Shown: positions 25,909-35,479, numbered from the stretch's first letter. The stretch: DNA of 64,000 nucleotides from Ruminococcus sp. AF31-8BH (GCF_003460605.1 NZ_QTVN01000012.1:68263-132262); one strand, 5' to 3'. Notes: generated from the letters alone by a model not told the origin. Program-made: numbers and translations.

Positions 25909-26880
25909 TTATATTCCAGCATACAGCCATACCAGCATGCGCACGCCCCAGAACAGGATTGCGCCTGCAATACAGGTTGCGTAAAGCAGTCGGTTCGAGC
26001 GGGAAATATCCTCGATTTCCACTGGACGGATAGGGTCTCCTATGGTTGGTTTTTCATATAATTTGCCGAAATAATAGGCGTTTCCCGCAAGCTGCACATC
26101 CAGGGCCCCTGCCATAGCAGCCTCTGTCTGGGCAGAGTTGGGGCTGGCGTGATTCCGGCGATCCCTTCTATAGATTTTCACTGCATTTTTGGTGTCCATT
26201 CCCACAAAAACAGTGGACAGGGCCATAAGCCAGCCGGAAGTCCTGGCCGGAATATAGTTGGCCACATCGTCCAGCTTTGCGGCGCATCTTCCAAAATACA
26301 GGTATTTGTCGTTTTTGTAACCCAGCATGGAATCCATAGTGTTGATTCCCTTGTAAAGAAACATAAGAGGGATTCCACCGATCGCCATATAAAGCATGGG
26401 GGCAATGATTCCATCGGAAGAGTTTTCCGCAACTGTCTCCACTGCGGCTTTTGTCACGCCTTCTTCGGTAAGCGACTGGGTGTCACGGCCTACGATCATG
26501 GAAACTGCGTATCGCGCTTCCTCGATGGTTCCGTTTTTCAGCCGGTCGTACACTTTCATGCTCTCATCCTTTAAGGATTTGGTTGCCAGAAGCTGTCCGC
26601 ACCAGAAGGTTTCCAGCACAAAGCCGACCCAGAAGTTCCATTTATAAAGCAGATGGATGATGCCAAAAGGAACCAGAAATGTGATCAGGCACACAAGGAT
26701 GACTTCCAGGACACCGCCTGCCAGCTCTCCTTTTTCTGATTTTGGAAAAACCTTCCGGATTCCTTTTTCCAGTACGCTGATCAGTTTTCCGATGAGGCAT
26801 ACCGGGTGGTACAGCCATCTTGGATCGCCCATAAGCAGATCCAGAAGAAACCCTGCCGGGAGGGTGAATAATCGTATCAT
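25909..26880 (-). CDS. cbiB: Adenosylcobinamide-phosphate synthase
   Basis: Membrane enzyme that joins the CobD product to adenosyl-cobyric acid. 323 residues with several hydrophobic segments. Seen: GFLLDLLMGDPRWLYHPVC, the ESVAENSSDGIIAP-like VAENSSDGIIAPMLY block and NDKYLYFGRCAAKLDDVANY. ATG at 26880 has GGAG eight bases upstream; the longer reading from 26955 adds an unrelated N-terminus. Confidence 0.94.
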   Translation of the reverse strand: MIRLFTLPAGFLLDLLMGDPRWLYHPVCLIGKLISVLEKGIRKVFPKSEKGELAGGVLEVILVCLITFLVPFGIIHLLYKWNFWVGFVLETFWCGQLLATKSLKDESMKVYDRLKNGTIEEARYAVSMIVGRDTQSLTEEGVTKAAVETVAENSSDGIIAPMLYMAIGGIPLMFLYKGINTMDSMLGYKNDKYLYFGRCAAKLDDVANYIPARTSGWLMALSTVFVGMDTKNAVKIYRRDRRNHASPNSAQTEAAMAGALDVQLAGNAYYFGKLYEKPTIGDPIRPVEIEDISRSNRLLYATCIAGAILFWGVRMLVWLYAGI

Positions 26881-26994
26881 GTTTGTTGCTCCTTCATTCC
26901 ACCTGTGTTCCAGGCGATATTTTCTGCAAAGTAAGTCCTGCAATTGTTCAAACATTTATGCACGAACTTTCCCTGTTTTCATCTGCTGCATTCT

Positions 26995-28503
26995 TCAATC
27001 ATTGGATCTGCCAGACAAACGATACTCTAAGCATTTCTTTAGGAATGCCTGTGGGATTTTTGGGTTTGCGTAGTAATAAAGATGAGGAAAGCCTGCCAGC
27101 AGGCGGTCTGAGCCGTGTATGCAGTCCCAGCCTCTTTTGCTCTGGGGCTTTGAGGCATGAAAAGCGGTGCCGCAGTTTTCCGAATCAAAATAGTGGAATT
27201 CGTGCGCCGGGCTGCTTCCAAAGTCTGTCTCCCCCAGAACAAGCGGTTCATTTTGAGTTAAAGTAATATAGCCAAATCTTGTAAGCTTTGGCGTGCGCCA
27301 GACTTTGCCGGGAATCACACCTGTCATCTGGTAAAATTTTCCGTCCATGCCTTCCATCTGGTCGTGAAGATACATAAATCCGCCGCACTCTGCAAGACAA
27401 GGCATTCCGCCTTTTATGGCTTCAGCGATTTCCTCACGCATAAACTTATTTTCTTCTAACGCCTGTGTATTCAGCTCCGGATAGCCGCCATAGAGAAGCA
27501 GTCCGTCCAGATTTTCCGGCAGATGAGCATCATGTATCGGGGAAAACGGCACCAACTCTGCCCCCATCGCACGAAGCAAATCTAAGTTGTCCTCATAGAA
27601 AAAACAGAATGCTTCGTCTTTAGCAAGACCAATTCGAAGCTTTTTCGAACTTTTCCATTTTAATACCTCTTTTACAGAAGAGAGGGACGACTGCTTCGTG
27701 TTCTCCGGTGCCGATAGAGCAACAGAATTCTGTGTACATTTTTCTGGCTCTGATGCCATAATCGATGCCCTTGTCTTCTCTTCCTCTAACGGCTCATAAG
27801 AAAGCTCCGGTGCCTCTTTGGCCAGCTGTATAATCGCCTCTATATCCAGACTTCCCTCCAGTACGTCTGCCAGCTTCAGAAGACGCTGCTTCAACTCTGG
27901 AATTTCCTCCGGCAGCACCAGGCCAAGATGGCGGCTTTCGATCACACAATCCTCTACTTTTGGCACATAGCCAAGAGCTTTGATTCCCAGTTCCTCTTCC
28001 ACCAGCTTTTTCATTCTGGGGTAAAGCATAGGGGACATCTGATTGAAGATCACACCCTTTATGCGGCTGTCTTTTTTGTATTCCATAAAACCCTTTATGT
28101 AGGCAGCGAGGGAAACACTCATTCCCTTGCTGTTTACGATCAGAATTACCGGAGTATCCGTAACCCGCGCCAGATCATAGGCGCTTGCCTGTGTGGTGGT
28201 TCCGGCAACTCCATCGTAAAATCCCATGACCCCTTCCATCACCGCCATTTCACAGTCTGCACTGTTTTTGGCAAGAAGAGATCTGGTGATCTCTTCCCCT
28301 GTGAAAAAGGTATCCAGATTCCGGGATTTGGTTCCAATGACCTGGGTGTGGAACATAGGGTCAATATAATCCGGTCCGCATTTAAAAGAGACTGTTTTGA
28401 TTCTCCGGTTTACAAGCACCTGCAGAAGTCCGCAGGTCAGAAGGGTTTTCCCGCTCCCGCTGGCTCCTGCCGCAAGCATAATCCTTGGTATTGTTTTTAG
28501 CAC
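26995..28503 (-). CDS. cbiA: Cobyrinate a,c-diamide synthase
   Basis: Glutamine-dependent amidation of the a and c side chains of cobyrinate. 502 residues. N-terminal ATPase with P-loop GASGSGKT (about 13-20) and VMEGVMGFYDG; C-terminal amidotransferase domain with the cysteine in PCLAECGGFMYLHD. A low-similarity linker around 225-280 (rich in Glu, Ser, Lys) separates them. GTG at 28503 is the likely start, with GGAGGG seven bases upstream. Confidence 0.94.
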   Translation of the reverse strand: MLKTIPRIMLAAGASGSGKTLLTCGLLQVLVNRRIKTVSFKCGPDYIDPMFHTQVIGTKSRNLDTFFTGEEITRSLLAKNSADCEMAVMEGVMGFYDGVAGTTTQASAYDLARVTDTPVILIVNSKGMSVSLAAYIKGFMEYKKDSRIKGVIFNQMSPMLYPRMKKLVEEELGIKALGYVPKVEDCVIESRHLGLVLPEEIPELKQRLLKLADVLEGSLDIEAIIQLAKEAPELSYEPLEEEKTRASIMASEPEKCTQNSVALSAPENTKQSSLSSVKEVLKWKSSKKLRIGLAKDEAFCFFYEDNLDLLRAMGAELVPFSPIHDAHLPENLDGLLLYGGYPELNTQALEENKFMREEIAEAIKGGMPCLAECGGFMYLHDQMEGMDGKFYQMTGVIPGKVWRTPKLTRFGYITLTQNEPLVLGETDFGSSPAHEFHYFDSENCGTAFHASKPQSKRGWDCIHGSDRLLAGFPHLYYYANPKIPQAFLKKCLEYRLSGRSND

Positions 28504-28538
28504 GTCATTGCCCTCCTGCTTACTTCTCATATAAAAAA

Positions 28539-30521
28539 TTACTTTCGCATTTTCGGATTCTGACAGGTAATAATATAAATCGGGTTCTCTCCCATCATCA
28601 GATGGTAGCGGCTGATTTCTTTGGATCTGGAAGCGGCAAGCTGCACTACCTCGCGCTGCTGGAAATCGTACTCTTTCAGCACATCCAAAGCTTCGCTGAT
28701 AGTTTCCAGGGTAATACAGTTGATTACAATCCGCACCTGTGGATTTTTTCCAAGAAGCAGTGCTACGATCTCCTTCAGATTACCGGAAGAGCCTCCGATA
28801 AATGCATGGGTAGGCGCAGGCAGATTCTCAAGTGCCTGAGGTGCCTCTCCCTTTATAATTTCCAGATTGTCCACTGCAAATTTCTGTTTGTTCTCTTCCA
28901 GAAGAGCGGCTGCCTCCTCTTTTTTCTCGATGGCAAACACCTGTCCCTGGTCTGCCCGAAGAGCCATTTCCACAGACACAGAACCAGTTCCCGCGCCAAC
29001 ATCGTAGCAGATGGAATCCTCTGTAAGGCGAAGCTTGGAAAGAGAAACGCTTCGCACTTCTTCCTTTGTCATAGGGGCTTTTCCGCGGATAAATTCCTCG
29101 TCAGGGATTCCATGAGTAGAAAGGGCCGGCTCCGGGTTTTCATGAAAAGCACAGACAACGCTAAGAGGCTGTCCCTCATAGTTTGTCAGCTCTTCTGCTT
29201 TTTTTACAAAAATCTTCTCATCGGGATAGGAAAGATTCTCGCCTACATAGAGAAGAACCTCGCCCATATGATACTTCACAAGCTTCCCTGCCAGCTCTGC
29301 CACTGCAGTGCCGATTCCAAGAATGGAAAATACCTTCTGGTTATGGCGGATCATGGAAATCAGATTGCAATGTTTACCGTGGGCGCTGGTGATCTTCGCG
29401 TCATCCCAGGAAAGCCCGATCTCGGACATGAAGTATACTACAGAAGAAATTCCGCAAATTACCTCCACGTTAGATTCCCTACCGCCAAGTGCCGTCAGCA
29501 GCTTCCTGGCTCCGCTGTAAAATCCCACATCACCGGAAAGAGCGATCACAACCTTCTCATATTCCGGATGATTCCGTATATAATCCGCGATCACATCGCT
29601 GCGGTATTCATATACCACTGCCTGTCCCGGCTCCCGAACGGCATCTGCCATCCGCTTTGCGCCAATAATCAGATCCGCGCTTTTCGCCGCTTTTTTTCCC
29701 TGAACAGTAAGAGTTTCCTGGCTTCCCATGCCGATTCCAAGCAAAGTAATATGAGGCTTCACGGTAAATCCGAAATACTCTGCCAGCATATGCCTGCACT
29801 CTGCCACAGAAAGTCCCTTTTCCTTCAGAGGACGTCCAATAATTACCGGAACAGTTCCGCAGGAAAGGGCCGCATCAATTTTCTCCTGAAAGCCTCCTGC
29901 TTTTCCGGTATCCTTTGTAACCAGATATTTGCAGTCAAACTGGCGCAGCATGGCAGCATTTAATTCCATGGAAAAAGGACCCTGCATGCCGATGAGATGC
30001 TTTCCCTCAAAGCCGTAGCCTTTGCAGGTTTCCATCACAGAGGGCAGGGAAAGGACACGGGCATAAATGCGCTCTCCAGCATCAGAAAGTGCGGTGTATT
30101 TTCCCAGCTCCTTGCTTCCGGTTGTAAGAAGGATATTGCCCTCTGTCCCCTCCAAAAATTCAATGGCAGCCTGGGTATCCGGCACATAAACGGCCTGGTC
30201 CTGATAGGCTCCAGCCTCCCGCAGCACACGCCTGTACTCCAAACCTGTGTTCTGGCAGGCTGTGCGGATATTTTCCGTAACCTCTGCAGCGTAAGGATGG
30301 GTTGCGTCCAGAACCATTTCCGGCTTTTTCTCATTTAGAAGTGCTTCCATTTCCGGCTCTGTCAGGCGACCGGCGTGGATTTTCAGATATTCGTTCTCTT
30401 TTAATGATTTGCTGCCGTAGTCGGTAGCCACGCATGCAAGCACATGGATCTGATGTTCTGCCAGAAAATTACTGATATCACATCCCTCTGTTGTGCCTGC
30501 AAATACAATGATTTCAGACAT
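28539..30521 (-). CDS. cbiJ/cbiE/cbiT: Trifunctional CbiJ-CbiE-CbiT fusion
   Basis: 660 residues with three consecutive corrin enzymes. Residues 1-252 are cobalt-precorrin-6A reductase (VFAGTTEG, DATHPYAAEVTENI, LLTTGSKELG). Residues 257-460 are the C5-methyltransferase CbiE (TLLGIGMGSQET, IALSGDVGFYSGA). Residues 480-660 are the C15-methyltransferase and decarboxylase CbiT, with the SAM-binding DVGAGTGSVSVE at 507-518. CbiE-CbiT fusion equals CobL; adding CbiJ/CobK in front puts three successive steps on one chain. Start ATG 30521 lies inside the end of cbiH (8-base overlap) behind AGAGGA. Confidence 0.93.
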   Translation of the reverse strand: MSEIIVFAGTTEGCDISNFLAEHQIHVLACVATDYGSKSLKENEYLKIHAGRLTEPEMEALLNEKKPEMVLDATHPYAAEVTENIRTACQNTGLEYRRVLREAGAYQDQAVYVPDTQAAIEFLEGTEGNILLTTGSKELGKYTALSDAGERIYARVLSLPSVMETCKGYGFEGKHLIGMQGPFSMELNAAMLRQFDCKYLVTKDTGKAGGFQEKIDAALSCGTVPVIIGRPLKEKGLSVAECRHMLAEYFGFTVKPHITLLGIGMGSQETLTVQGKKAAKSADLIIGAKRMADAVREPGQAVVYEYRSDVIADYIRNHPEYEKVVIALSGDVGFYSGARKLLTALGGRESNVEVICGISSVVYFMSEIGLSWDDAKITSAHGKHCNLISMIRHNQKVFSILGIGTAVAELAGKLVKYHMGEVLLYVGENLSYPDEKIFVKKAEELTNYEGQPLSVVCAFHENPEPALSTHGIPDEEFIRGKAPMTKEEVRSVSLSKLRLTEDSICYDVGAGTGSVSVEMALRADQGQVFAIEKKEEAAALLEENKQKFAVDNLEIIKGEAPQALENLPAPTHAFIGGSSGNLKEIVALLLGKNPQVRIVINCITLETISEALDVLKEYDFQQREVVQLAASRSKEISRYHLMMGENPIYIITCQNPKMRK

Positions 30522-31254
30522 CCCTGTATCCTCTTGGAGTAACCATTTTGCCTTTGATGTTGCGAGTCTGGGAATTGCCGATGAATACGGTAGTGAACAT
30601 GTCTACCTGAGTATCCTTCAGTTCGTCCAGGGTCATGATCTGGGAAGATTCCCCTTCTCTTCCAATATTTTTCACAATGCCGCATACAGTATCCAGGGAC
30701 TTGTGCTGCAGCATCAGCTCGCATGCTTTTTTCAGATAGTCGTGTCTCTTATGGCTGGACGGGTTGTAAAGGCAGATCACAAAATCCGCCTCCGATGCCA
30801 GAAGAAGGCGTTTTTCAATTTTTTCCCATGGGGTAAGAAGGTCGCTTAAGCTTATCAGGCAGAAATCGTGGATCAAAGGTGCGCCAAGGACTGCTGCGCC
30901 GCCTGTAGCTGCAGTAACGCCTGCTACTACCTCGATATCAACATCCGGATAATTGGCTCCTACCTCGTACATCAGGCCAGCCATTCCGTATACGCCTGCA
31001 TCTCCGCTGCAGATCATGGAAACGGTCTGTCCATTCATTGCCTCGTCAAAGGCCATGACACAGCGGTCTACCTCTTTTCTCATAGGAGTGGTAAGGAAGG
31101 ATTTGCCCGCAAAATGATCCTTTACCAGATCAATATATACGGTGTAGCCCACGATCACATCACTTTTTTCAAGGGCTGCCACTGCTGCTCCTGTCATTCC
31201 CTCATAGGAGCCGGGGCCAATGCCCACTACGTAAATTTTCTTCTCTTTATTCAA
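30514..31254 (-). CDS. cbiH: Cobalt-precorrin-3 C17-methyltransferase
   Basis: SAM-dependent C17 methylation with ring contraction. 246 residues of the tetrapyrrole methylase fold. Seen: YVVGIGPGSYEGMT, ICSGDAGVYGMAGL, AGVTAATGGAAVLGAPL and LYNPSSHKR, the pattern of the CobJ/CbiH subfamily. TTG at 31254 is the likely start, with GGAGG seven bases upstream; this overlaps the cbiG end by eight bases. Confidence 0.94.
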   Translation of the reverse strand: MNKEKKIYVVGIGPGSYEGMTGAAVAALEKSDVIVGYTVYIDLVKDHFAGKSFLTTPMRKEVDRCVMAFDEAMNGQTVSMICSGDAGVYGMAGLMYEVGANYPDVDIEVVAGVTAATGGAAVLGAPLIHDFCLISLSDLLTPWEKIEKRLLLASEADFVICLYNPSSHKRHDYLKKACELMLQHKSLDTVCGIVKNIGREGESSQIMTLDELKDTQVDMFTTVFIGNSQTRNIKGKMVTPRGYRDV

Positions 31255-32515
31255 AATGTATCCTCCAATCTGCAAGGACAAGGGCGGCTGTCACGCCGTC
31301 TGCTGCCTGTTTTCTCTGGATCAGGCGGCAATGTTCCCCACCTCGCCTGGTACCTGGTTTTGTCTGGTTTCGTTCTGGAATCCTACCGGTATTCAAACAG
31401 ATTCTATCCTGCGCCGCCTTTAATGCGCTTCTCTCGCACACGTTGTCAACGCCTACCGTCCTGCTCACAAAGGAAGAGGCTGTAAATTCCCCCTTCACAG
31501 CAAGAAGCTCTTCACTGGAAAAAGTCTCAAATGGGATTCCCATTTTTTCTGCCAGGGCCAGAAGTCCTGGTTCTTCTTTTTTGATATCAATACTGGCAAG
31601 ACAGGCCACGGCCTGGGGATAAATCTGATTTTCCTCAAGGCAGGTAAACGCGGCCTTTTCCACTGCCTGCGCTTCTTTATTTTTGCGGCAGCCCATTCCC
31701 AGAGCCACGGCCTGGGGTACTACATGAGTAGTGGAAAGAAATGGGGTACAGTTTTTATGTATGGTGACGGCAATTCCTACCTTAGGAAACAGATCAGATG
31801 CCGATTCTAGCTTTGCTTCCATCGCTGCCAAATCTGTTTCAGAACTAATTTCATTCCTTGTCTCTGGTTCCTGTTTTCCCGATTTTATCTGGTTATCATT
31901 CTGGACATTGGTTCCGGGTTCATTTTCTGAAATCCAGTTTTCATCCCTAAGTCCGCAGCAATTCACCAGCCCATCCGGCAATTCGCCTTCCCATGGAAAT
32001 TCACTGTAAAATCCTACTTTCTCCCCTGCAAGCAAAGTTGCTGACACTTCTTTGGCTTCTTTCATACGGAAAATATGGCAGTTGTTTTTCTTTGCAAAAA
32101 CATCTACGGCAAATTTCCCTTCCAGATCCGTGGCAGTGGTCACAATAGGAACTGCATGCAAAGCCTCTGCCGCCTGCAATGCCAGCTCATTAGCACCTCC
32201 AAGATGTCCGGATAACAGGGAAATCACAAATTTCCCGCATTCGTCTGTCACCAGGACCGCCGGGTCCGTTTTTTTGCTGGCTACATAGGGGGCAATACTG
32301 CGCACTGCAATTCCTGTGGCTCCAATGAAAATAATTCCATCCGCACTCTCAAACTGCTTTCCTGCCCATTCCTTTGTACTCTCTTTTATGGACTCCGGAA
32401 TGTACTTGCTCTTCGTATACAGGGAAACTGCATGCTCCTGTTCTTCCAGTGCTTTTTTCAGTTTTTCTCCGGTCTGCTGCCCGGTCAGGGTGAAACATAT
32501 TATGGAAATCTTCAT
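31247..32515 (-). CDS. cbiG: Cobalt-precorrin-5A hydrolase
   Basis: Opens the delta-lactone of cobalt-precorrin-5A, releasing acetaldehyde. 422 residues, longer than the roughly 350 usual. Seen: GATGIAVRSIAPYV, LLSGHLGGANELA and VVPQAVALGMGCRK with the C-terminal CbiG domain. The extra length sits in a polar linker at about 205-250 and in a basic insertion near 385-400 before the final conserved TAALVLAD. The frame is open throughout. Confidence 0.92.
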   Translation of the reverse strand: MKISIICFTLTGQQTGEKLKKALEEQEHAVSLYTKSKYIPESIKESTKEWAGKQFESADGIIFIGATGIAVRSIAPYVASKKTDPAVLVTDECGKFVISLLSGHLGGANELALQAAEALHAVPIVTTATDLEGKFAVDVFAKKNNCHIFRMKEAKEVSATLLAGEKVGFYSEFPWEGELPDGLVNCCGLRDENWISENEPGTNVQNDNQIKSGKQEPETRNEISSETDLAAMEAKLESASDLFPKVGIAVTIHKNCTPFLSTTHVVPQAVALGMGCRKNKEAQAVEKAAFTCLEENQIYPQAVACLASIDIKKEEPGLLALAEKMGIPFETFSSEELLAVKGEFTASSFVSRTVGVDNVCERSALKAAQDRICLNTGRIPERNQTKPGTRRGGEHCRLIQRKQAADGVTAALVLADWRIHFE

Positions 32516-32525
32516 CTTATTTCAA

Positions 32526-33284
32526 TTACTTTGTTGCTTCACGGAACTCTGTTGTAAATCCCGGGTCATAGAGCTTAGAACGGTCATAGTGTGCTGCATT
32601 TACGCAGTCACCGATGATCATAAGGGCTGTCTTTGTAATGTTGTTTTCTTTGGCAGTCTGAGCCAGAGTGCCTACTGTGCACACAAATTTTTTCTCATCC
32701 TCCCAGGTTGCCTTGTAAACAATGGCTGCCGGAGTGTCTGCTGTGTAGCCGCCCTCGATCAGTCTTCTGCTCAGTTCCTCCAGCATTCCTGTGCTGAGAA
32801 AAACAACCATAGTTGCCTGATGAGCGGCAAAGGACTGGATACTCTCCTTGGGCGGAACCGGAGTTCTGCCTTCCATACGGGTGATGATTACGCTCTGGGA
32901 AATGTCCGGCAAAGTATATTCCAGATTCAGTGCGCTTGCTGCGCCGCAGAATGCACTGACGCCAGGACAGTAATCATAAGCGATTCCCTTTTCATCCAGA
33001 ACATCCATCTGTTCCCGGATAGCACCGTAAATACAAGGATCTCCTGTGTGAAGTCTTACTGTTGTCTTGCCTGCAGCCTCTGCTTTTTCCATTACGGAAA
33101 GTACTTCTTCCAGGGTCATTTTGGCACTGTTGTAAATAGTGCAGATGTCCTTGGTGCACTCAAGAAGCTTGGGATTTACCAGGGATCCGGCATAGATTAC
33201 CACATCTGCTTCCTCTAAGTATTTTTTTCCTCTTACTGTGATCAGGTCCGGGGCACCGGAACCTGCTCCTACGAAATGAATCAT
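32526..33284 (-). CDS. cbiF: Cobalt-precorrin-4 C11-methyltransferase
   Basis: SAM-dependent C11 methylation. 252 residues of the tetrapyrrole methylase fold. Seen: HFVGAGSGAPDLITVRG at the N-terminus, VIYAGSLVNPKLL, RLHTGDPCIYGAIREQ and MVVFLSTGMLEE. The start overlaps the cbiL stop by four bases (ATGA). Confidence 0.95.
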   Translation of the reverse strand: MIHFVGAGSGAPDLITVRGKKYLEEADVVIYAGSLVNPKLLECTKDICTIYNSAKMTLEEVLSVMEKAEAAGKTTVRLHTGDPCIYGAIREQMDVLDEKGIAYDYCPGVSAFCGAASALNLEYTLPDISQSVIITRMEGRTPVPPKESIQSFAAHQATMVVFLSTGMLEELSRRLIEGGYTADTPAAIVYKATWEDEKKFVCTVGTLAQTAKENNITKTALMIIGDCVNAAHYDRSKLYDPGFTTEFREATK

Positions 33285-33973
33285 GGCTTTTTCTCCTCTT
33301 TTACAATAATTAATGAATAGTATCCTGCATCCTCTGGGATTTCATCTACTGTTCTGTATATTTGCTCATCCGGCATACCGCAGTTCTGGATCATCATGGC
33401 TTCGCTGCCGGATGCTTTGATCTGCTCTTTCACTGTTTTCATCTGTTTTCCGGTTTTCATCAGCACCTTGGTGCCGGGAAGCTTCAGTGCCTCTTCAATC
33501 TGATAAGAAGCCGGGATCACGTGAAGCTGCTGGGCTTTTTCTACCAGGCCCTGGTTAAATCTGGCACTTACCGCGCAAAATGAAGTGATGCCGCTTACGA
33601 TTTCTGTGTCGTATCCCATCTGTGCCACACGTTTGTGCACATAAAGGTAGGTGGAATAGACGGTGGGATCTCCAAGGGTCAAAAATACCACATTTTTGCC
33701 CTGATCCAGCTGGTCTGCGATGATTCTGGTGCCTTCGTCATGAACCTGCTTCAACTGTTCTTTGTCCTTGGTCATGGGCATGGGAAGGGATATCATCTGC
33801 TTGGTATCGATTTCCGGGTATGCGCCCTTCATGATCTTGTAGGCTACGGATTCCCTGGGATTTTCCCCTGGGAACGCCAGTATGTCTGCTTCTTTTGTAA
33901 GTCGTAAGGCTTTGAGTGTAACAAGTTCCGGATCTCCCGGACCTACACCTACGCCGTATAATTTTCCTGTCAT
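33281..33973 (-). CDS. cbiL: Cobalt-precorrin-2 C20-methyltransferase
   Basis: SAM-dependent C20 methylation, the first methylation after cobalt insertion. 230 residues. Seen: LYGVGVGPGDPELVTLKAL, FLTLGDPTVYSTYLYV, GITSFCAVSARFN and VLMKTGKQM. It follows cbiD by 71 bases and is coupled to cbiF. Confidence 0.95.
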   Translation of the reverse strand: MTGKLYGVGVGPGDPELVTLKALRLTKEADILAFPGENPRESVAYKIMKGAYPEIDTKQMISLPMPMTKDKEQLKQVHDEGTRIIADQLDQGKNVVFLTLGDPTVYSTYLYVHKRVAQMGYDTEIVSGITSFCAVSARFNQGLVEKAQQLHVIPASYQIEEALKLPGTKVLMKTGKQMKTVKEQIKASGSEAMMIQNCGMPDEQIYRTVDEIPEDAGYYSLIIVKEEKKP

Positions 33974-34044
33974 TTACTTCTCTTTCCCGTAACTGCAAAA
34001 TTCCTGATTGCCAGTTACGTTTCTTTTATTTTCTGCTTCCTGCA

Positions 34045-35217
34045 TTATTTTTTCTGCAGCTCTATGTCCTGTTTCTTGATTTCTTCGATCAACTCTTTTG
34101 CATCTTTCGTCTGGCCAAGATAGCCGTATACATTGTTAAATACCACTGCCCCAAGCTTGATCTGTTCATAGGAACGGTGGTCCAGATAAAACTGGATTTT
34201 TTTCATGATTTCTTCCATTGTGGGCTGCAAAAGCTGCTTCTCATGAAGAACGTCCAGGGCTTCATCTGTTGTATTGCAGTTTAAAACCGCTCTTGCGGTG
34301 TCGCCGTCAGCTCCTGCACGAAGGGCATTGGAAGCCAGTACTTCCATACGGGCATCTGCACTATGGGAATGGGTGTTCATGATCCCGGCTGCCACTTTTA
34401 CAAATTTGCCGATATGAGCCACAAAAAGGATGCCTTTTACCCCCATGTCTACTGCCATATCAATGGTCTCGCCTACGTAGTTGCTGCACTTGATATTCCG
34501 CTCAAAGGGCAATGTCATATGCTCTCTTAAATAGTCTGCGCCATAGTTGCCCGGAGTGGCAAGAATGTACTGCTCGCCCTGGACGAAATGCTGCTTCATT
34601 TCTACGTGGATGCTCTCCACCAGCGCTTTTTCACTCATGGGCTCCACAATTCCGGAGGTTCCCAAAATGGAAATTCCGCCTGTAATTCCAAGCCTCGGAT
34701 TAAAAGTTTTCTTGCCGATTTCCACGCCCTCGGGCACAGAGATCACCACCTTCAGCCCGCCCTCATAGTCGTAAGACACAGCAGCTTCCTCTGCTTCACG
34801 AAGAATCATGGCCCGGGGAACTGGGTTGATTGCCGCCTCTCCTACCTGCTGGGAAAGTCCCGGTCTTGTCACGCGGCCAACACCGATTCCGCCGTCTATC
34901 TGGATTCCTGGTTCTTTTGTCTTTGATACGGTGGCGTATACCAGGATCCCATTGGTGGTGTCCGGGTCATCCCCTGCGTCTTTTTTGACAGCGCAGGTGA
35001 CCTGGTTTTCTTCGATCTGAATGTGGTGGAGTTCCAGATCCAGGAGAATTCCTTTGGGCGTCATAAGAGGAACGCTGTCCAGCTTCTTTTTCCCAAGGAG
35101 CATCAGCGCTGCGCCTTTGCAGGCAGCTGCCGCGCAGGAGCCTGTGGTGTAGCCGAAGCGCATTTTCTTCTGTCCGCGGATCACGTAGTACTCTTCCAGA
35201 CCGGTTTTGTGTGCCAT
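34045..35217 (-). CDS. cbiD: Cobalt-precorrin-5B C1-methyltransferase
   Basis: C1 methylation in the anaerobic route. 390 residues. Seen: MRFGYTTGSCAAAACKGA, GVGRVTRPGLSQQVGEAAINPVPR in part, ITGGISILGTSGIV and FVAHIGKFVKVAAGI, which define CbiD. First gene of the operon, downstream of the riboswitch-like leader. Confidence 0.95.
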   Translation of the reverse strand: MAHKTGLEEYYVIRGQKKMRFGYTTGSCAAAACKGAALMLLGKKKLDSVPLMTPKGILLDLELHHIQIEENQVTCAVKKDAGDDPDTTNGILVYATVSKTKEPGIQIDGGIGVGRVTRPGLSQQVGEAAINPVPRAMILREAEEAAVSYDYEGGLKVVISVPEGVEIGKKTFNPRLGITGGISILGTSGIVEPMSEKALVESIHVEMKQHFVQGEQYILATPGNYGADYLREHMTLPFERNIKCSNYVGETIDMAVDMGVKGILFVAHIGKFVKVAAGIMNTHSHSADARMEVLASNALRAGADGDTARAVLNCNTTDEALDVLHEKQLLQPTMEEIMKKIQFYLDHRSYEQIKLGAVVFNNVYGYLGQTKDAKELIEEIKKQDIELQKK

Positions 35218-35304
35218 ATCCTTTGCCTCCGTAGGTATAAAAGTAAATTTTTCAGCTATTGGCTGGGATTTTTAATGGAAACCATTTTCCGCAGCCAGGC
35301 TTAC

Positions 35305-35342
35305 ACAAAAAAAGCTCTGTCGTAACGTGACAACAAAGCTTC
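35305..35342 (-). terminator. Riboswitch-controlled terminator of the cbi operon
   Basis: On the minus strand AAGCTTTGTTGT pairs, with G-U pairs, to ACGACAGAGCTT and is followed by seven T. It lies about 90 bases before the cbiD start and after the aptamer, so it can act as a B12-dependent attenuator. Confidence 0.8.
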
Positions 35343-35473
35343 TTTTCCCAGAATGATCCCGGTTGCCGCAGGAAATCCTGTTCCTGAAAAAGCATCCAGT
35401 ATCTGACTGTACAGTAACGGACTTGTGCAGGAGTTCCACCTGCTTCCTGAAAATACTTTTCCCTGTTTTTATC
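35343..35473 (-). promoter_or_regulatory. Cobalamin-riboswitch-like leader
   Basis: On the minus strand the leader carries GGAAGCAGGTGGAACTCC, TGCACAAGTCCGTTACTG and AGTCAGATACTGG in the order expected for the core of a cobalamin aptamer (ligand-binding core, B12-box-like CTG, AGTCAGATAC). The usual GCCACTG is GTTACTG, and the segment between the B12 box and AGTCAGATAC is very short, so this looks like a compact class II form. Placement between promoter and terminator before cbiD supports repression by cobalamin. Remaining bases 35218-35304 are leader without other features. Confidence 0.78.
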
Positions 35474-35479
35474 CGTTAC

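Noticed and set aside
28485..29963. 492-codon plus-strand frame opposite cbiJET
   Set aside because: Antisense to a gene with three recognised enzyme domains; Cys/His/Arg-rich composition typical of shadow frames.
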